Source: Symbiodinium natans (lineage: Eukaryota > Sar > Dinophyceae > Suessiales > Symbiodiniaceae). From it: 64,000 nucleotides of DNA. The stretch covers positions 571,422-635,421 of the forward strand of contig CAJNDS010002257.1 in the NCBI GenBank assembly GCA_905221605.1, given 5' to 3'. The notes beneath the pieces were generated by a model, which ran no database searches, was not told where the DNA came from, and saw nothing but the letters and a program-made list of their open reading frames with translations. The position numbers and the translations under genes are program-made. Shown here in pieces: positions 1 through 11,548 of this stretch; position 1 is the first letter of the stretch; each line of letters begins with the position of its first letter.

Positions 1-2172
1 GAAGTAGAGCAGGGCTATCGTTCATCACAGTGAAAACACGTTCCCCAACACAGCATATCAGAACTTGCCGTTACGAGATGAGACCTTCCTTTCTCTTCTT
101 GATACGAAGCCAACTTCTCTTCTTTGGAGACGTGGCCGTCCGTGTTGAAAATGGGAAAAATAGCCCTTCCATTTTTAGAGAAAGTCTCTTCTGTTCTGAG
201 AATCATCCCCATTCTGCAAGAACAAAGAAGAAAGTCACTCATCTTTTCAAACCGAAGGGAGGAGCCCCTCTTGCTACGAAGAAGATTCTCCTCTGTCCTT
301 TGCAAATGAGAGTCCTAGTATGAATTCTTCTTCAGGAGAATAGGAAGTCCGTTCTCGTCTCAAGCGGGAATCAGAGAAGTCTTCTTATGCATAAACACAT
401 CAGACTTTTCATCATCTTCGATTATCAACAAGCATTTCGATCATGAACGAACAGTTGCTCTCCTGTCCAGGAAACGAGAATCCACCTCGCTTCACGATTA
501 CGGTACTTTTGTGTACAAACAAAGCGCTCTTTCAAGTCCTTAAGATGCGCGAACTTTTCCTTCTTCGTTTATTAAGAACAGCTCATTGGGACACCGGCGA
601 ACACATAACGTTTCACTCATTACACGAAGAAGGCCGTCCACTCTGTGCCAAAGCAAACAGTTTGTCTGTTCATGAACACGAAATCTCTTTTCCCAAAGCA
701 ATCCGGACTGGCTGCCTCCTCGTCTTTACACAATGAAAAGCTGGAAAATTCACAAAGAATTGAGATAGGTCTCGTGAGACGAAAGTTCTGGAGGAAGCAT
801 ACGCAAGCGCTAAATTGTCGGGCAATACTTTTTGACTATATAGAAAGCATCCCTCGTGTTTCCGGGCAAGGGCTGAATTTAACCATGAGAGCTCCCCAAT
901 CCGCTGACCAGTGACGAGCATCATGCTTAAATCAACTGCTTGGCAGCCCCGGAAACATCCGAAAGCCGTCTTACTTGCAGGGCTGCTCACTGACATTTCA
1001 ATGACAAGTCAGAAGAAAACCTCGAAAGCACCTCGCTCAAAGGGATTCCGAGCGAAACGACAGGAAAAGCAAGTGTTGAGCGCAAGAGAGAATGGATAAA
1101 GAGACACAAAAGCTTGCGGGGATTTGGGGGAATAGCTGCCACTACACGCGGGTTTGAAGGAAACGCTTCCCTGAACTACCCGGCAGAAGAAACCCAGAAC
1201 AGGGAAGTATCAGGCAAATTAGGCACCTCACTTTGGCCTGGACTATGTTTTGGAGGCCTGAAAATGAAATACCATTCACTTCTGGCCACTGCTTGCAGGA
1301 CTGCTCATGGTAAATGCGAGCGGTAGTATCTATCGAAGATGCACTGCTTCAATGACAAATGAGAAGAAAATCTTGAGAACCTCATTCAGAGAGAAGCCGA
1401 GGGAAATTACGGGCAAAGTTTGTCATGGTTTCACTCAAGCGCAGCGCTAAAGTAAGGGAGTAGCAGGAAACGCGACTTAGAGACGCGAAAGTTCAAAGGG
1501 ATGTAAGCGCAAAAAATTGGCACTACACTCTTGTTGGATGAAATCGGAGCAAAATTAAGACGAACAGGGAAACATCAGGGAAATCATATATTTCACTTGG
1601 ATGTATGATTTGAATGTCTGGACGAATGGAGATGTCGTCTATCAGGTCTGCTGCGCCGATGGCTTACTTGTGTACCTTTTTTTCGCAGTATCTGTTTGAC
1701 GATCCTGTTTCGATCTCGAGTACCTAGTGTTTCGCCCAATTACTTGACTGCGTTGCAAGCACATACGCATCTTCGATGCATGCCGGAGTGCTACTATATC
1801 AACGCTGGCGGGGGGACTTACCCGACAGTGATCCATTGAGTTCTTGCAAATTCGTACATGGCAATCAACTTTTTTTGGTTGCATCGGGTTCTTGCTAGTG
1901 GTGCACTGTGTTCAGCCGGTGTTACGAGAGTGTTTGTGTGTGCACCCAGAAACTACCAGAATCTGCCACCAACGAAAACACTTTGGTTTCTTCAGTGACG
2001 CGTGGCCTGATCAGCCAGCTGGTTCAGTGCTCATTTTGTTTGGGTATCGTGCATGTTCCTCGCTCTGCATGGTTCCTAATTTGGTTCCTCGTTCGGACAT
2101 CCTGAATGAGTTGTTTGTGCCCACCTTTGCATTGGTTTGTGCGGCCCGCGCGCGTGCACGCGAGCGAGCGCG
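1..2172. other. Non-coding stretch, no supported gene
   Basis: The first 700 bases are rich in short CTTCTT/GAAGAA-like words. Open frames here are all 108 codons or shorter, lie on both strands, and show no domain or motif I recognise. From 700 to 2172 the text is mixed-composition single-copy-looking DNA with nothing I can support. Confidence 0.6.
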
Positions 2173-2375
2173 GCGCACATGCGTGCTTGCGTGCTTGCAC
2201 GCTTGCGTGCTTGCGTGCTTCCGTGCTTGCGTGCTTGCGTGCTTGCGTGCTTGCGTGCTTGCGTGGGTGCGTGGGTGCGTGGGTGCGTGGGTGCGTGGGT
2301 GCGTGGGTGCGTGGGTGCGTGGGTGCGTGGGTGGGTGGGTGGGTGGGTGGGTGGGTGGGTGTGCGTGTGTGTTTC
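2173..2375. repeat. 8-bp minisatellite, GTGCTTGC then GTGGGTGC then GTGG
   Basis: An uninterrupted array starts with GTGCTTGC units, changes to GTGGGTGC units near 2265 and ends in pure GTGG units. A GT run follows at about 2389-2405. The array opens long reading frames in several frames on both strands (Thr-His-Pro-Pro or Val-Gly-Gly-Trp-rich proteins). These are products of the repeat, not genes. Confidence 0.95.
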
Positions 2376-3696
2376 TGCTTGTAGTTTGTGTGTGTGTGTG
2401 TGTGAGCATGCGACAGTTTCCTTTTCGTTGGCCTTGAAAGACTGCCTTGGAGGCCATGGAAGAAGGCGCACAAGAGCGGGGGGGGGGACAGCACATGGCA
2501 GAACCTTCACTAACCTCGATGTTGTGTGCGCGAATCCCAAAGCCCGCAATTCAGGTCGTGGTCTGCGGCGACCTGAATGGCGATGTCCAGCTGCTGCAGC
2601 GCACTCTCGAGGATTGGTGACATGAAGCAGAGTGCGCCACTGCTCGTTTACTCGAGGCATGCTGCGTGATCTCTTTGCTGCGTGTGCTGACTTTAACTTT
2701 GCTGTGTGATCTGCTGTTCTCTCAAATTGTGCGATATATGAAGGAGGCGGGCGCGGCGCAAGCCTCAGATTCGTCGAGGGGTGAGCGCTTTGACGAGCTC
2801 ACCCTTTTTAACACTCACAAAGCACTCTCTTCCACACAAAAAAACAAAAAAACACATTCTCTCAGAAAAAAAGAGGGAGAGATCACAGACTCTAGTCTTG
2901 GGGGGTCAGTCCGCCTTCTCAGGCAGATTTGGCCTTCGCCGTGGGCCGGTTCCTGCCGCTTGCGTGTGCAGTTGTGCGCCAAGGCCGCCAATGCCAATTG
3001 GCATCTTTGAGTACCCAGGCCCTCGAAGCAGGAGATGTCGCTTGAAGACTTCGAGAGCCCACAGCCTATGTCTGTAGTTGTGGCTGCGTGGAGCTTCTGG
3101 AGCGACATTGCACCAAAGCTCCGCTCGCCCACAGTTCCCAACACAGTCTTGGCAAAGGTCGCTGTGCGGAGATGAGGATGCCATGCCCGGTCTATTTCAT
3201 CGAGTCCCATTCCGAGGATGCTGGTTTTTGTGTTTGGTGGGACCTTTTCGTGGACTGTGTGATGACCTGGCTTTGGGGCCCGAATGTTGAAATTGTTGAA
3301 GTGATTGGAAGCTCCGGGGTCGGGGCAGGGGGTGGGGGGGGGAGGGCAATCGGGGGGGCGGTTGGGGCCAGCTTCCGTTTCAGCTGGTACCGCCTTTTTC
3401 ATGTCCCGATGTTTTTCATTTCATCTCAGTTCAACATCCCAGCCATTGTTGAGATGATGAAGCGACAATTCCAGAGCACTCATCATTCGCTTCTTGAGGT
3501 GTTCAGGTGCCCGGAACATGTTGAGGTCTTGGTGGGACTGCTTCAACCCACTTGCAGGGTGTGCATGTCATTGCATGTCCTTTTCAATCTAAACGAAAAG
3601 CAGATTCTTGTTGCAAAGTTGGGGTAGGAAAAGGGGGCCTGGGCGGCAGAGCGTGTCTCATTCAGAAACCCCCAAGGCTTCTCAGAATCTCCTCAA
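2376..3696. other. Non-coding stretch with unrecognised open frames
   Basis: Two overlapping open frames stand out by length only: 2815-3402 on minus (195 codons) and 3088-3627 on plus (179 codons). Neither shows a domain, signal or catalytic motif I recognise. The plus frame runs through a poly-G stretch near 3330. I see no reason to call either a gene. Confidence 0.5.
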
Positions 3697-3720
3697 TATA
3701 TATATATATATATATATATG
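3697..3720. repeat. (AT)n microsatellite
   Basis: A simple AT run of about 22 bases. A second AT run lies at 4243-4258. Confidence 0.9.
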
Positions 3721-3809
3721 CTTTTTCTTATACATGCAGATGCAGAAAACGCTGCAAATACCGAGGGTTTTCCTGTTAAAACGATTGTTTCAGACCCCAG
3801 GCAAGCAAA

Positions 3810-3872
3810 AAATAGAGACAGTACAGCACTTCTGCCGTCTCGAAAGGCGAAAGTGCTGTACTGTCCCTATTT
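3810..3872. repeat. Hairpin with 22-bp stem carrying the CAGTACAGC motif
   Basis: The left arm 3810-3831 and the right arm 3851-3872 are reverse complements apart from one mismatch (AGAGAC against GTCCCT), around a 19-base loop. The arm motif GGGACAGTAC recurs nearby at about 4034, 4888 and 4965, so this is one member of a small local repeat family. It resembles a terminator-like or miniature-element hairpin; which of these cannot be told from one copy. Confidence 0.75.
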
Positions 3873-5050
3873 CCTGGGATTCAGGCAAGCCACATTCGCA
3901 TTTCGCAGACACACACACACACATCGCCATAAGAACGAAGTCGGTAACACCAGAAACAAACCACCAGATCCTGGTAGTCCATTTCTGGCATTTGCATGTA
4001 CACATCGATCGCTGTAAGAAAGAAGAGAAAATAGGGACAGTACCAAATGGGGTTAAACACCCCCCTCCAAGACGCACCTCTAAGCCAAACACCCCCCAAG
4101 ACGCACCTCTGGTGGCTTATATTATTCCCCATACGGGAGCGAATAAGCCGGGAAAGGTTGCTAGCACTGTAGGGACCCAAATGGGGTTTAAACACTTTTT
4201 TGGGTACAACAAAGCAAGATTTGAAGATTTGGTACCTGCAAGCATATATATATATATGCTACCCCCCTCCCTCCCCCCCTCATGCACCCACGTTTTCGGC
4301 TGCTTTCTGATATATCCCGAACGAAATTCTGTCGTGTAGATGCTATCTCTTGCGAGAGCTATACCTATTCCGGTATCTGATTCTCCTTTTTCCGAAAGCA
4401 AAAGAACAGCTTCTACGTGCTGTTTGTACCTGAACCTTCTTGCCGCCAGGACTATTCTACTCCCATCAGTTTAACCAATAGACACTATCCAATACGCATG
4501 TGCCGATTCAATGGCTGTTTCAGCTGGAGGGCACGTGCTATTGTAAAAATATACTGTTTGGAACAAACATTGGAAGAGAATGAAGGACAACCGACGCACC
4601 AGAACTGTTATAATCATGGGCTACTTTTTCATGTTGTAATTCAAGACTAGTTACCATTGGATTAAAACTCACATTGGAGCATAACTTTAAAAATGATCTC
4701 ACTTGTTAGGCTAAGATTACACACTTCATGTAAACGATTTAAACTGGGTTGGTTCCGACAGCATCTAGAAACTTCAAGCTCAGCAGGTGAGCGGTGCTGG
4801 GAAACCCTTTACGGTCTCAATATTTGGAGAGTCTGGGGCAATTCTGCATCAGTGCAGCCTCTGTATCCCAGTATCCCCAAAGATTGGAACAGTACAGCGT
4901 TTTTGCACCTCCGTACCTAAAATCCATTGGGACAATGCAGCGTCTTCTGCACTTGAAGGGAGTACTGTCCCAGTCGCTTTAGCGCCAGTCATTCAAAAAC
5001 GCTGATCTGTGCTAAAGCTCCAAAAGCCAATTTTTTCAAAGTCTCCGGAG
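3873..5050. other. Non-coding, scattered copies of the GGGACAGTAC repeat
   Basis: No gene is supported. Partial copies of the hairpin arm occur near 4034, 4888 and 4965. A short tandem duplication of AAGACGCACCTCT occurs at 4068-4111. Confidence 0.6.
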
Positions 5051-5059
5051 CGGAGGTGC

Positions 5060-5530
5060 AAACACCGGTGGATCTAAATAATCTAAACAATCTAATCGGT
5101 CGAGTTGATTATTTGGATTGTTTGGATTATTCAGATTATTTAGATTGATCGAATAGGGGTGGCTTCCCAGGAGAAATCCACCCTTTAGATTAATCGAAAT
5201 AATCAAAATAATCCAAATAATCCAAATAATCTAAATCATCTGAATCTTCTAAAGAATCTAAATCTATCGAATTGGATTATTTTGATTTTTTAGATTCACC
5301 GGTGGATCTAGATAATCTAAACCAAAAATCGGTCGAATTAGATTATTTGGATTATTTAGATTGTTTAGATTATTCAAACAGGGGTGGCTTCCCAGGGGGG
5401 AGGCCTAACTTGATTTAGATTTAGATCATTTAGATTATTTAGATCCACCGGTGAATCTAAATCATCAAAATAATCCAATTCGATAGATTTAGATGATTCA
5501 GATTCTCTAAAGAATCTAAATAAATCAAAT
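5060..5530. repeat. AT-rich foldback of GATTATTTGGATT-like units
   Basis: The stretch consists of degenerate 10-13 bp units (TAATCTAAAT and its complement) arranged as inverted arms. The segment 5231-5311 is a near-perfect inverse of 5441-5518, and both end in the palindrome CACCGGTG. Two short GC-rich islands (5154-5186 and about 5381-5404), each containing GGGGTGGCTTCCCAGG, separate the AT-rich arms. This looks like a foldback or miniature inverted element, but no coding sequence or target duplication was identified. Confidence 0.75.
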
Positions 5531-5636
5531 CGATTTTTAATATACTCAATATAAATTGAAAATTTCGATTATTCAAACATTTAAATGAATACTGAATAGA
5601 AGAAACAAAAGGAAGCGGCAAATAGACCCGAAAGAT

Positions 5637-5672
5637 GGCTCTCTCTCTCTCTCTCATATATATGTATGTATG

Positions 5673-5720
<48 letters not shown>
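5637..5720. repeat. Compound CT/TA/TG microsatellite
   Basis: CT units, then ATAT/TATG units, then TG units follow without interruption. Confidence 0.95.
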
Positions 5721-6320
5721 AGTCTGTAGTTTACGGTCCATGCTGTAGCACTAGCGCTTCTGTTGTCGTGTCTTGGTTGTAATTCTCCTGGTGTAGTCAG
5801 CAACCAGTTGAACAGCGCGACGCAGGCTACCGTTTTCAGGCACCGTAGCTTCAGCTTCATATCCTGGTTTTCTTCTTGTGAGTTCGAGCGGGCTTGTGGT
5901 GTGCTTTTGCGCAACATCGGCTGGTGCTGTGTTGCATTGATGTTTCCGCTGCTCAGATCTGATGTTGCACAGCCCGATCTGCCGAAATCTTCAGGAATTG
6001 ATATCGAGGTCTCTGAGAAGCAAGAATGTTGTGCAACTTGGTGCCTGGCCGAGCTGTTAAGTCACCATATGATTTGATGTGTGCAAACTTGTCAGAACAT
6101 TGAGGATGCATCTTCTTTCAAAGTCTTTGCAGGTCCGGACATCTTTTATCTTGGGGCCTGTGGCATCCAAGAAGTTGAGGACTGTTGCAAATTGCCAGTC
6201 TCTTGCCAATTGTCGTGCTACCTTAAGAGCCAAGAGCCCACATCCGGGCACGCTCCGTGCCAACCAGGGCTACGGCCTGGGTTTCAGGGGCGTTCGATTG
6301 CGCGGAGAGGGCTGGGGACA
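5721..6320. other. Non-coding stretch, no supported gene
   Basis: Open frames on both strands are short and unrecognised. Nothing else was seen. Confidence 0.5.
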
Positions 6321-6546
6321 AGAAAAAGACGAAGACGAAGAAGGAGAAGAAGAAGCAGAAGAAGACGAAGAAGACCAAGAAGAATAATAAGAAGAAGAAG
6401 GAGAAGAAGGAGCAGAAGAAGAAGCAGAAGAAGAAGAAGAAGCAGAAGAAGAAGAAGAAGAAGAAGAAGAAGAAGAAGAAGAAGAAGAAGAAGAAGAAGA
6501 AGAAGAAGAAGAAGAAGAAGAAGAAGAAGAAGAAGAAGAAGAAGAA
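6321..6546. repeat. (AAG/GAA)n tract with degenerate left edge
   Basis: About 225 bases of AAG repeats are interrupted by GAC, GAG and CAG variants on the left and are pure from about 6440. Poly-Lys, poly-Arg and poly-Ser/Leu frames through it are artefacts of the repeat. The purine-only strand makes an H-DNA triplex possible. Confidence 0.97.
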
Positions 6547-7110
6547 TCACAACCACAAGGTCGGGACGCGCACCATGCAATGGCAATGTTATACAAGGCC
6601 CTGCCTCTGCCCGCAACCCACGCCCTCCGCCCCAAAGTCCCGCTGATGCAGCTGATGCTCGCCCCCGGGATCCCCACGAGAAACGAAACCTCGATGACGC
6701 GCACCCTTGCGCCCCCCAGTAGCATCAGCGGCTCCGGCCTCAAGGCATTGCTGGCTTGAGGGAGCATGTGGTGGCCTCAACATGGAAATGTCCACAACCG
6801 CACGAAAACCATGGTATTTACAGCGTTTTCTGCGTGATCGGCCCGCCGCCCGGAGCAGCTACAGCTAGGATCACGGTGCCCGGATGTAAGGGCTAACGCC
6901 GCTGCCGCCAACCCCGGTCCATGAAGGGGACGGCGGGGCGGCGGAACGTCAACCCGAAACGTACGATACCAACGCGCAAAGCAACCAATGAACAAACCAG
7001 TACAACCATGACTCAAATCGTACAACATACCACCCAAAGGCGAATCTCTGCCAAGAAGCACAATGACCACATGCATCCCACGTCGGGTTGGTTGAAGAGT
7101 CATCCAGTTC
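6547..7110. other. Non-coding stretch before the telomere-like locus
   Basis: GC-rich sequence with only short open frames on both strands; no motif recognised. Confidence 0.5.
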
Positions 7111-7291
7111 AGGGTGTTAGGGTTTAGGGTTTAGGGTTTAGGGTCAGCTGGACAGTAGTTGTACCACATGAGGCGGATCAGTCGGCCGGCGGGCACAAGC
7201 TGGTTCTAACTCCAAGTGCCAACTGTTTTGAAGACACCGGTCGCGCGCAGAGTGTCTTCTAGGGTTTAGTGTTTATGGTTCAGGGTTTAGG
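7111..7291 (+). repeat. Interstitial telomeric repeat, TTTAGGG strand
   Basis: 7111-7144 holds about four TTTAGGG units; 7259-7291 holds a second, degenerate set. The G-rich strand reads left to right, as at the right-hand end of a chromosome. TTTAGGG is the telomere unit reported for plants, many green algae, dinoflagellates and some other alveolates. Confidence 0.9.
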
Positions 7292-7387
7292 GTGAGTTGC
7301 CGCAAGTTTGGACGGAGGTCTATTTTTTTTAGGATTGTTTTTTTGGGATATTTTTTTGTTTTTTGTCCTTGCTACTGGTACTACTAC

Positions 7388-7625
7388 CCAAAACCCTAAA
7401 CCCTAAACCCGAAACCCGAAACCCTAAACCCTTCACCCTGCTTGCAGAAGCTGTAGGACCCCTGAACCAAACCCTAAACCCTAAACCCCAAACCCTAAAC
7501 CCTAATTCCCAAACCCTAAACCCTAAACCCTAGACCCTAGACCCTACACCCTAAACCCTAAACCCTAAACCCTAAACCCTATACCCTATACCCTAAACCC
7601 TAAACCCTACGCCCTAAACCCCAAA
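7388..7625 (-). repeat. Interstitial telomeric repeat, CCCTAAA strand
   Basis: 7388-7432 and 7466-7625 hold roughly 25-30 CCCTAAA units with a few variants (CCCGAAA, CCCTATA, CCCTAGA). Orientation is opposite to the TTTAGGG blocks just to the left, giving the 5' TTTAGGG ... CCCTAAA 3' arrangement expected of an end-to-end fusion. Confidence 0.95.
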
Positions 7626-9746
7626 AAAGTTCCAAAAAAAGCAAAAAAACCGAATTTAATTCCCCGGCCATTTTGGACGGTTTTGAGTCACACAAGAAGG
7701 GCTGGTGATGTTGTCTTGATGCTTCGCAACACAATACCAACTGGGGAACGCGCCGGCTGAACGCCAAAAGCCACGCGTCAACCGCCAATCCTTGCAGCAA
7801 CGAACGAGCATCAGAAGAAGCAACCTGCCCGAAGAATCCTGAGGGTTCATGGCCACCAAAATGCGAAATTCTATTAAGTCTGCACTAGTGTTACAATCTA
7901 CGTATTAGCGTTCAACCACCCTCGCGCTGTCGGTGACAGGGCCTGATGGTGGCTTTCTTATCCGGCAAGTACGATCCCAATAATTTCAGGCGCCGTTGCG
8001 GCCTTCTGCTGAATTTTCCCCCCTCTTTCCACCCGTCTGAGGAGTGTGTGGGGCCAGGGAAGTTTCCTGCAGCCGAACGGACATGGTGGCGCTCAGTTTC
8101 CGCTGTGCCGTGTACATCTGACGGACAGCGTAAATAGCATGCAGGTGACGGCTGCCACTACACGGAGCATGCAGTGAAGGAGTTGAAACACCAGGTGCCA
8201 GCTGGCTGCTACCATTTGCCACCTAAATAGGCAAGGTATCCCCTAACTGTTAAATGGGGTCCACGTGGGACGTGGGAGGCCTCCCGAAGCAGAATCGATG
8301 CATGCTTCCCAGATCCTAGTGCTTGGACAACTCCTGGACAACCGATTGAGAAGTTTGATACATGTGGAAGGTTCTCCTGACCTCGGAGTGGTTGGGCTCT
8401 CAGCGTGTTGTGACAGGTTGGTTTTGCGGCCAACAATGTCTACTTGTACTGTCTGGTTCAACCCTTTTAGCGATCTGGTGCGGCCATCACGTCACTGCTC
8501 ATAGGCCAGACAAGTTTTGGTCAACAGCAGCCAAGGGTGAGGCTGAAATGCGGTGGGCTGTGTTGTGGGAAGATGTGGGAAGAGGCATCGGGTGCGATCT
8601 TCAGCCCACGTCAGGCACCGAACCCAGTGGACCGCAAGCATCGCAGCCCTGCCGTGGCTTGCATCTGTTTGCTCTGTTTGCTCCATCTGGCAGTGTTTCT
8701 ACGTGTTTCTATGTGTTTCTTGAGTTGTCTTGTTCTCATTCTCCAAACTGAGGTGCAGGAGCTTTTCTTCGAGTTGAAGCCTAGATATCATGCAGCTTGG
8801 CGCAAAAAATTGGAACAGTTCTTAGCGGCTGAGTCCACGCGAGAAAGGTCCACGCCAGCGCCAATGTCTACAGGTTGAGGCGCCTGGGAAAATGGCAAAC
8901 AAAGCTGGTCTTGTTTGTGAACGGTTGTGAGTGAGATGATCTGTGAAAGAGGAGGCGCTTGGAACCTCTTGGAACAGTTGAGCCGAGGAAGGCCCACCAG
9001 GGCCCCCATGCCTTTGTCTGCACCTCCATCGGCCTCTGTGACGTTGGGATCCAAATAGCTGAATGCAATTTGCGAGTGCTTTTCACAAACCGCACAAAGC
9101 AAGGGCCCTTTGCTGGGATTTCTTGATGCGCAGACTTTTCTCGACTTCTCTGAGACTCAAATTGAGGCTCCCGCTCCCGAGAGCGACGTCGAGGAGCCCC
9201 AGAGCGCCTGCAGCGGCTTTTGATTGATTCCTCTGCACTTCTGTAAGTACGTTAAGGTGACTTGTTGGTGACTTTTTTGGTGACTAGATTTTTTCGTCGT
9301 TCTATCTGAAATAAAACATATAAGGAAAAAACAAACTTATTAGGTCAAGAATAAATTCATGTATAAAAAGGAGTACAAATGAAAAGCAATAACATGACAA
9401 AATGTGAATTAAGTGTATTAAAGGAATATGATGAAAAGGACATGTATGCTAGCTGAGCTCTCCCTGGAGCCCTGAGTGCAGTGCTAACGACTTGAACGCC
9501 TGGCGTTCTGGCCATTTCTGGCCATTTCTGGCCCCCACCGTTTCCACTCCAAAGGCCAATTCCAGAACCCTGTCACACCCTTCCGAATCTTGGGGCCCGT
9601 GCTATTTCTTTTGACATTTTCTCTTGTCCAACCAGGCCTGTGCAAGGTCTCTCAGTCCCGTGGAGTTGCTCCTATAGTCCATGTGCTGCTGTTGACAGCG
9701 GAAGATTGTCACAACACGCTCTGTAGCTCTTTCGCCGTGTGCAGCG
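7626..9746. other. Non-coding stretch, no supported gene
   Basis: No conserved protein motif was recognised. A plus-strand frame at about 8750-8878, after a CTGAG that could be a splice acceptor, reads like a compact charged exon (sequence around ELKPRYHAAWRKKLEQFL), but I cannot assign it. Confidence 0.4.
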
Positions 9747-10053
9747 CCGCTCTAAGTTTCACGAAGAGTCAGCAATTGAGAGGCCTTCTTCAAAACATTC
9801 TCTCGGCAGTTTTCTCTCGGTCACTCAACGTTTGGGCCCTAGCTGCGCCACTAAGTTTCACAAAGAGTTAAACAACTGGAGCGTTTGTTTTTAAAGCCAT
9901 CTCTCGGCTCTCCTTTGTTTTCTCGCTGTCGCTCAACGTTTTGGGGCCCTTGAGCTGCGCCGCCAAGTTTCGCGAAGAGTTAAGAATTGAGAGACCTTTT
10001 CCGCGGGTTTCCTTGGCTCTCCTTTTTTTCTTGCTCTCGCTCAACGATCTATC
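9747..10053. repeat. Tandem unit of about 110 bp, 2.7 copies, with GGGCCC core
   Basis: Units begin with GCGCC(A/G)CTAAGTTTC-like text, continue with AGAGTTAAGAATTGAGAG, and end with CTCGCTCTCGCTCAACGTTT then GGGCCC. Related copies recur at 13229-13436, so the family is dispersed. An AT-rich palindrome follows at 10047-10075. Confidence 0.8.
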
Positions 10054-11548
10054 TATATATATATATATATAGATCTGTGTATATATGTCTCGTCTTACCT
10101 CTCGGCAACACGACGACACTCCCGCATGTAGACGATGCCGGAGGGCGGCCCCAAGCGGCCCACATAAGTTCAACTAATCGGCGAGCACTGCGGCACGGAT
10201 TCCGCCATCAACCGGACCTTCACTTCAACACTGCCACCAGACGTGCATGCAAGATTCCTCACCCCTGCCCACACGTGACTTTACACACTGAGGCAGGGCA
10301 TACGCAAAGGAAGATTCCACACCGTGCCCACGACAGACGCAAAGGAAGTGCCACACGCTGCCACTCCACGTCCCGCTCCTGGTACTAAGCAGGACTGCAG
10401 GCTGCTCCAAGCAGGACTGCACGTGTACGTCGACTGCGCACGTTCATACAGGCGGCGGGGGCTGGGGGCGATAGGAACGCGATCTGGGGATGCGCCGCGC
10501 CGCAATCCATGCCTCCCTGCTCCACTGGTCGGCCCTACCCTCTCTTCCGGGCAGCGAGTGGGCCACCTCTTCAGGCCCAGACCCCCATTCTCAGTTCGAG
10601 GCCCGCAGACCTGTTCTGCCCCATCGGCCCCAATCCAGATCGCGTCTGTGCTAGAGCTTGTGTTATGTCGTTTCGCCCTAAGAAGGATCCTCAGAAGTAG
10701 GAGTGCCACACGTCGTGTCTGTATTTGTCGGCATTTCTGCCTGTCTGCCTTAAGCGGCCGTTCCACAATTTAAGCAGCTTCTCACCACCTGACCTTGTAC
10801 TTGTAGAAACCTGCTTGACCCATCACAAGCGACGCAACTTGACGAGCATCCCCCGATGATCTTAAACCAAAACGGCATGCAATCTTCGGAGTCTCCAAGA
10901 CTCAAACCAAGTGCAGACCACGATTTCTGACGTCCTTGCTGTCACCAGCTTGCACGCGTAGCACACCCCCCCGCATTTGGATGTCTCCAATGAGAAGGAC
11001 CGAGCTCCTCCCATCCAACCCTTTAAGCAAGTGTGCCGTAGCCTCCCGCGCCAAGTGCCCTGCAAAAAGCGACGGGCCCGTGCAGAAAGTACCCTCCAGC
11101 AAACACGCGCCCAAAGTGTTCGAAACTGATGACGCCTACATTAAATCTCCGAGTCAACGAAGTGGCCCTTCAAGAGCAATCTCAAATGTCTCGATGCAGC
11201 GTTCTGAGCTCGACTGACTCGACGACAATCAGAATCAAAACCGCAAACAGCTCCTGATATCGTCCTAAAATGCATCCACCCAGTTGCTTGAACAGCCGTC
11301 TGAGGTGGAGGGACTGCGAGGGGAGCCACGCCATCCGACAAGCATACGAGATTACTTGTGCAGGTGGCTTTCTCGCAGGCTTGGTCTTCCCTTGCCCATG
11401 ACAGGTGCACTCGCTTTGGTGTGGGGCTCACCGGAAGGATGGCTGTCTTGGGCTTGGTGCTAGTCTGTCACTACTCACAGCACTTGGAGTTCTGTGCCTC
11501 AAGCTGATCCGTGCATCCTCACCTACCTCACGGTGCCGGGGACTTTCT
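10054..11548. other. Non-coding stretch, no supported gene
   Basis: Overlapping frames of 149 and 161 codons lie on opposite strands (10324-10773 plus, 10281-10766 minus) with no recognisable domain. Such mirror-image open frames are usual in GC-rich non-coding DNA. Confidence 0.5.

Noticed and set aside
2815-3627. Overlapping 195- and 179-codon frames on opposite strands
   Set aside because: Mirror-image open frames without motifs; one crosses a poly-G run.
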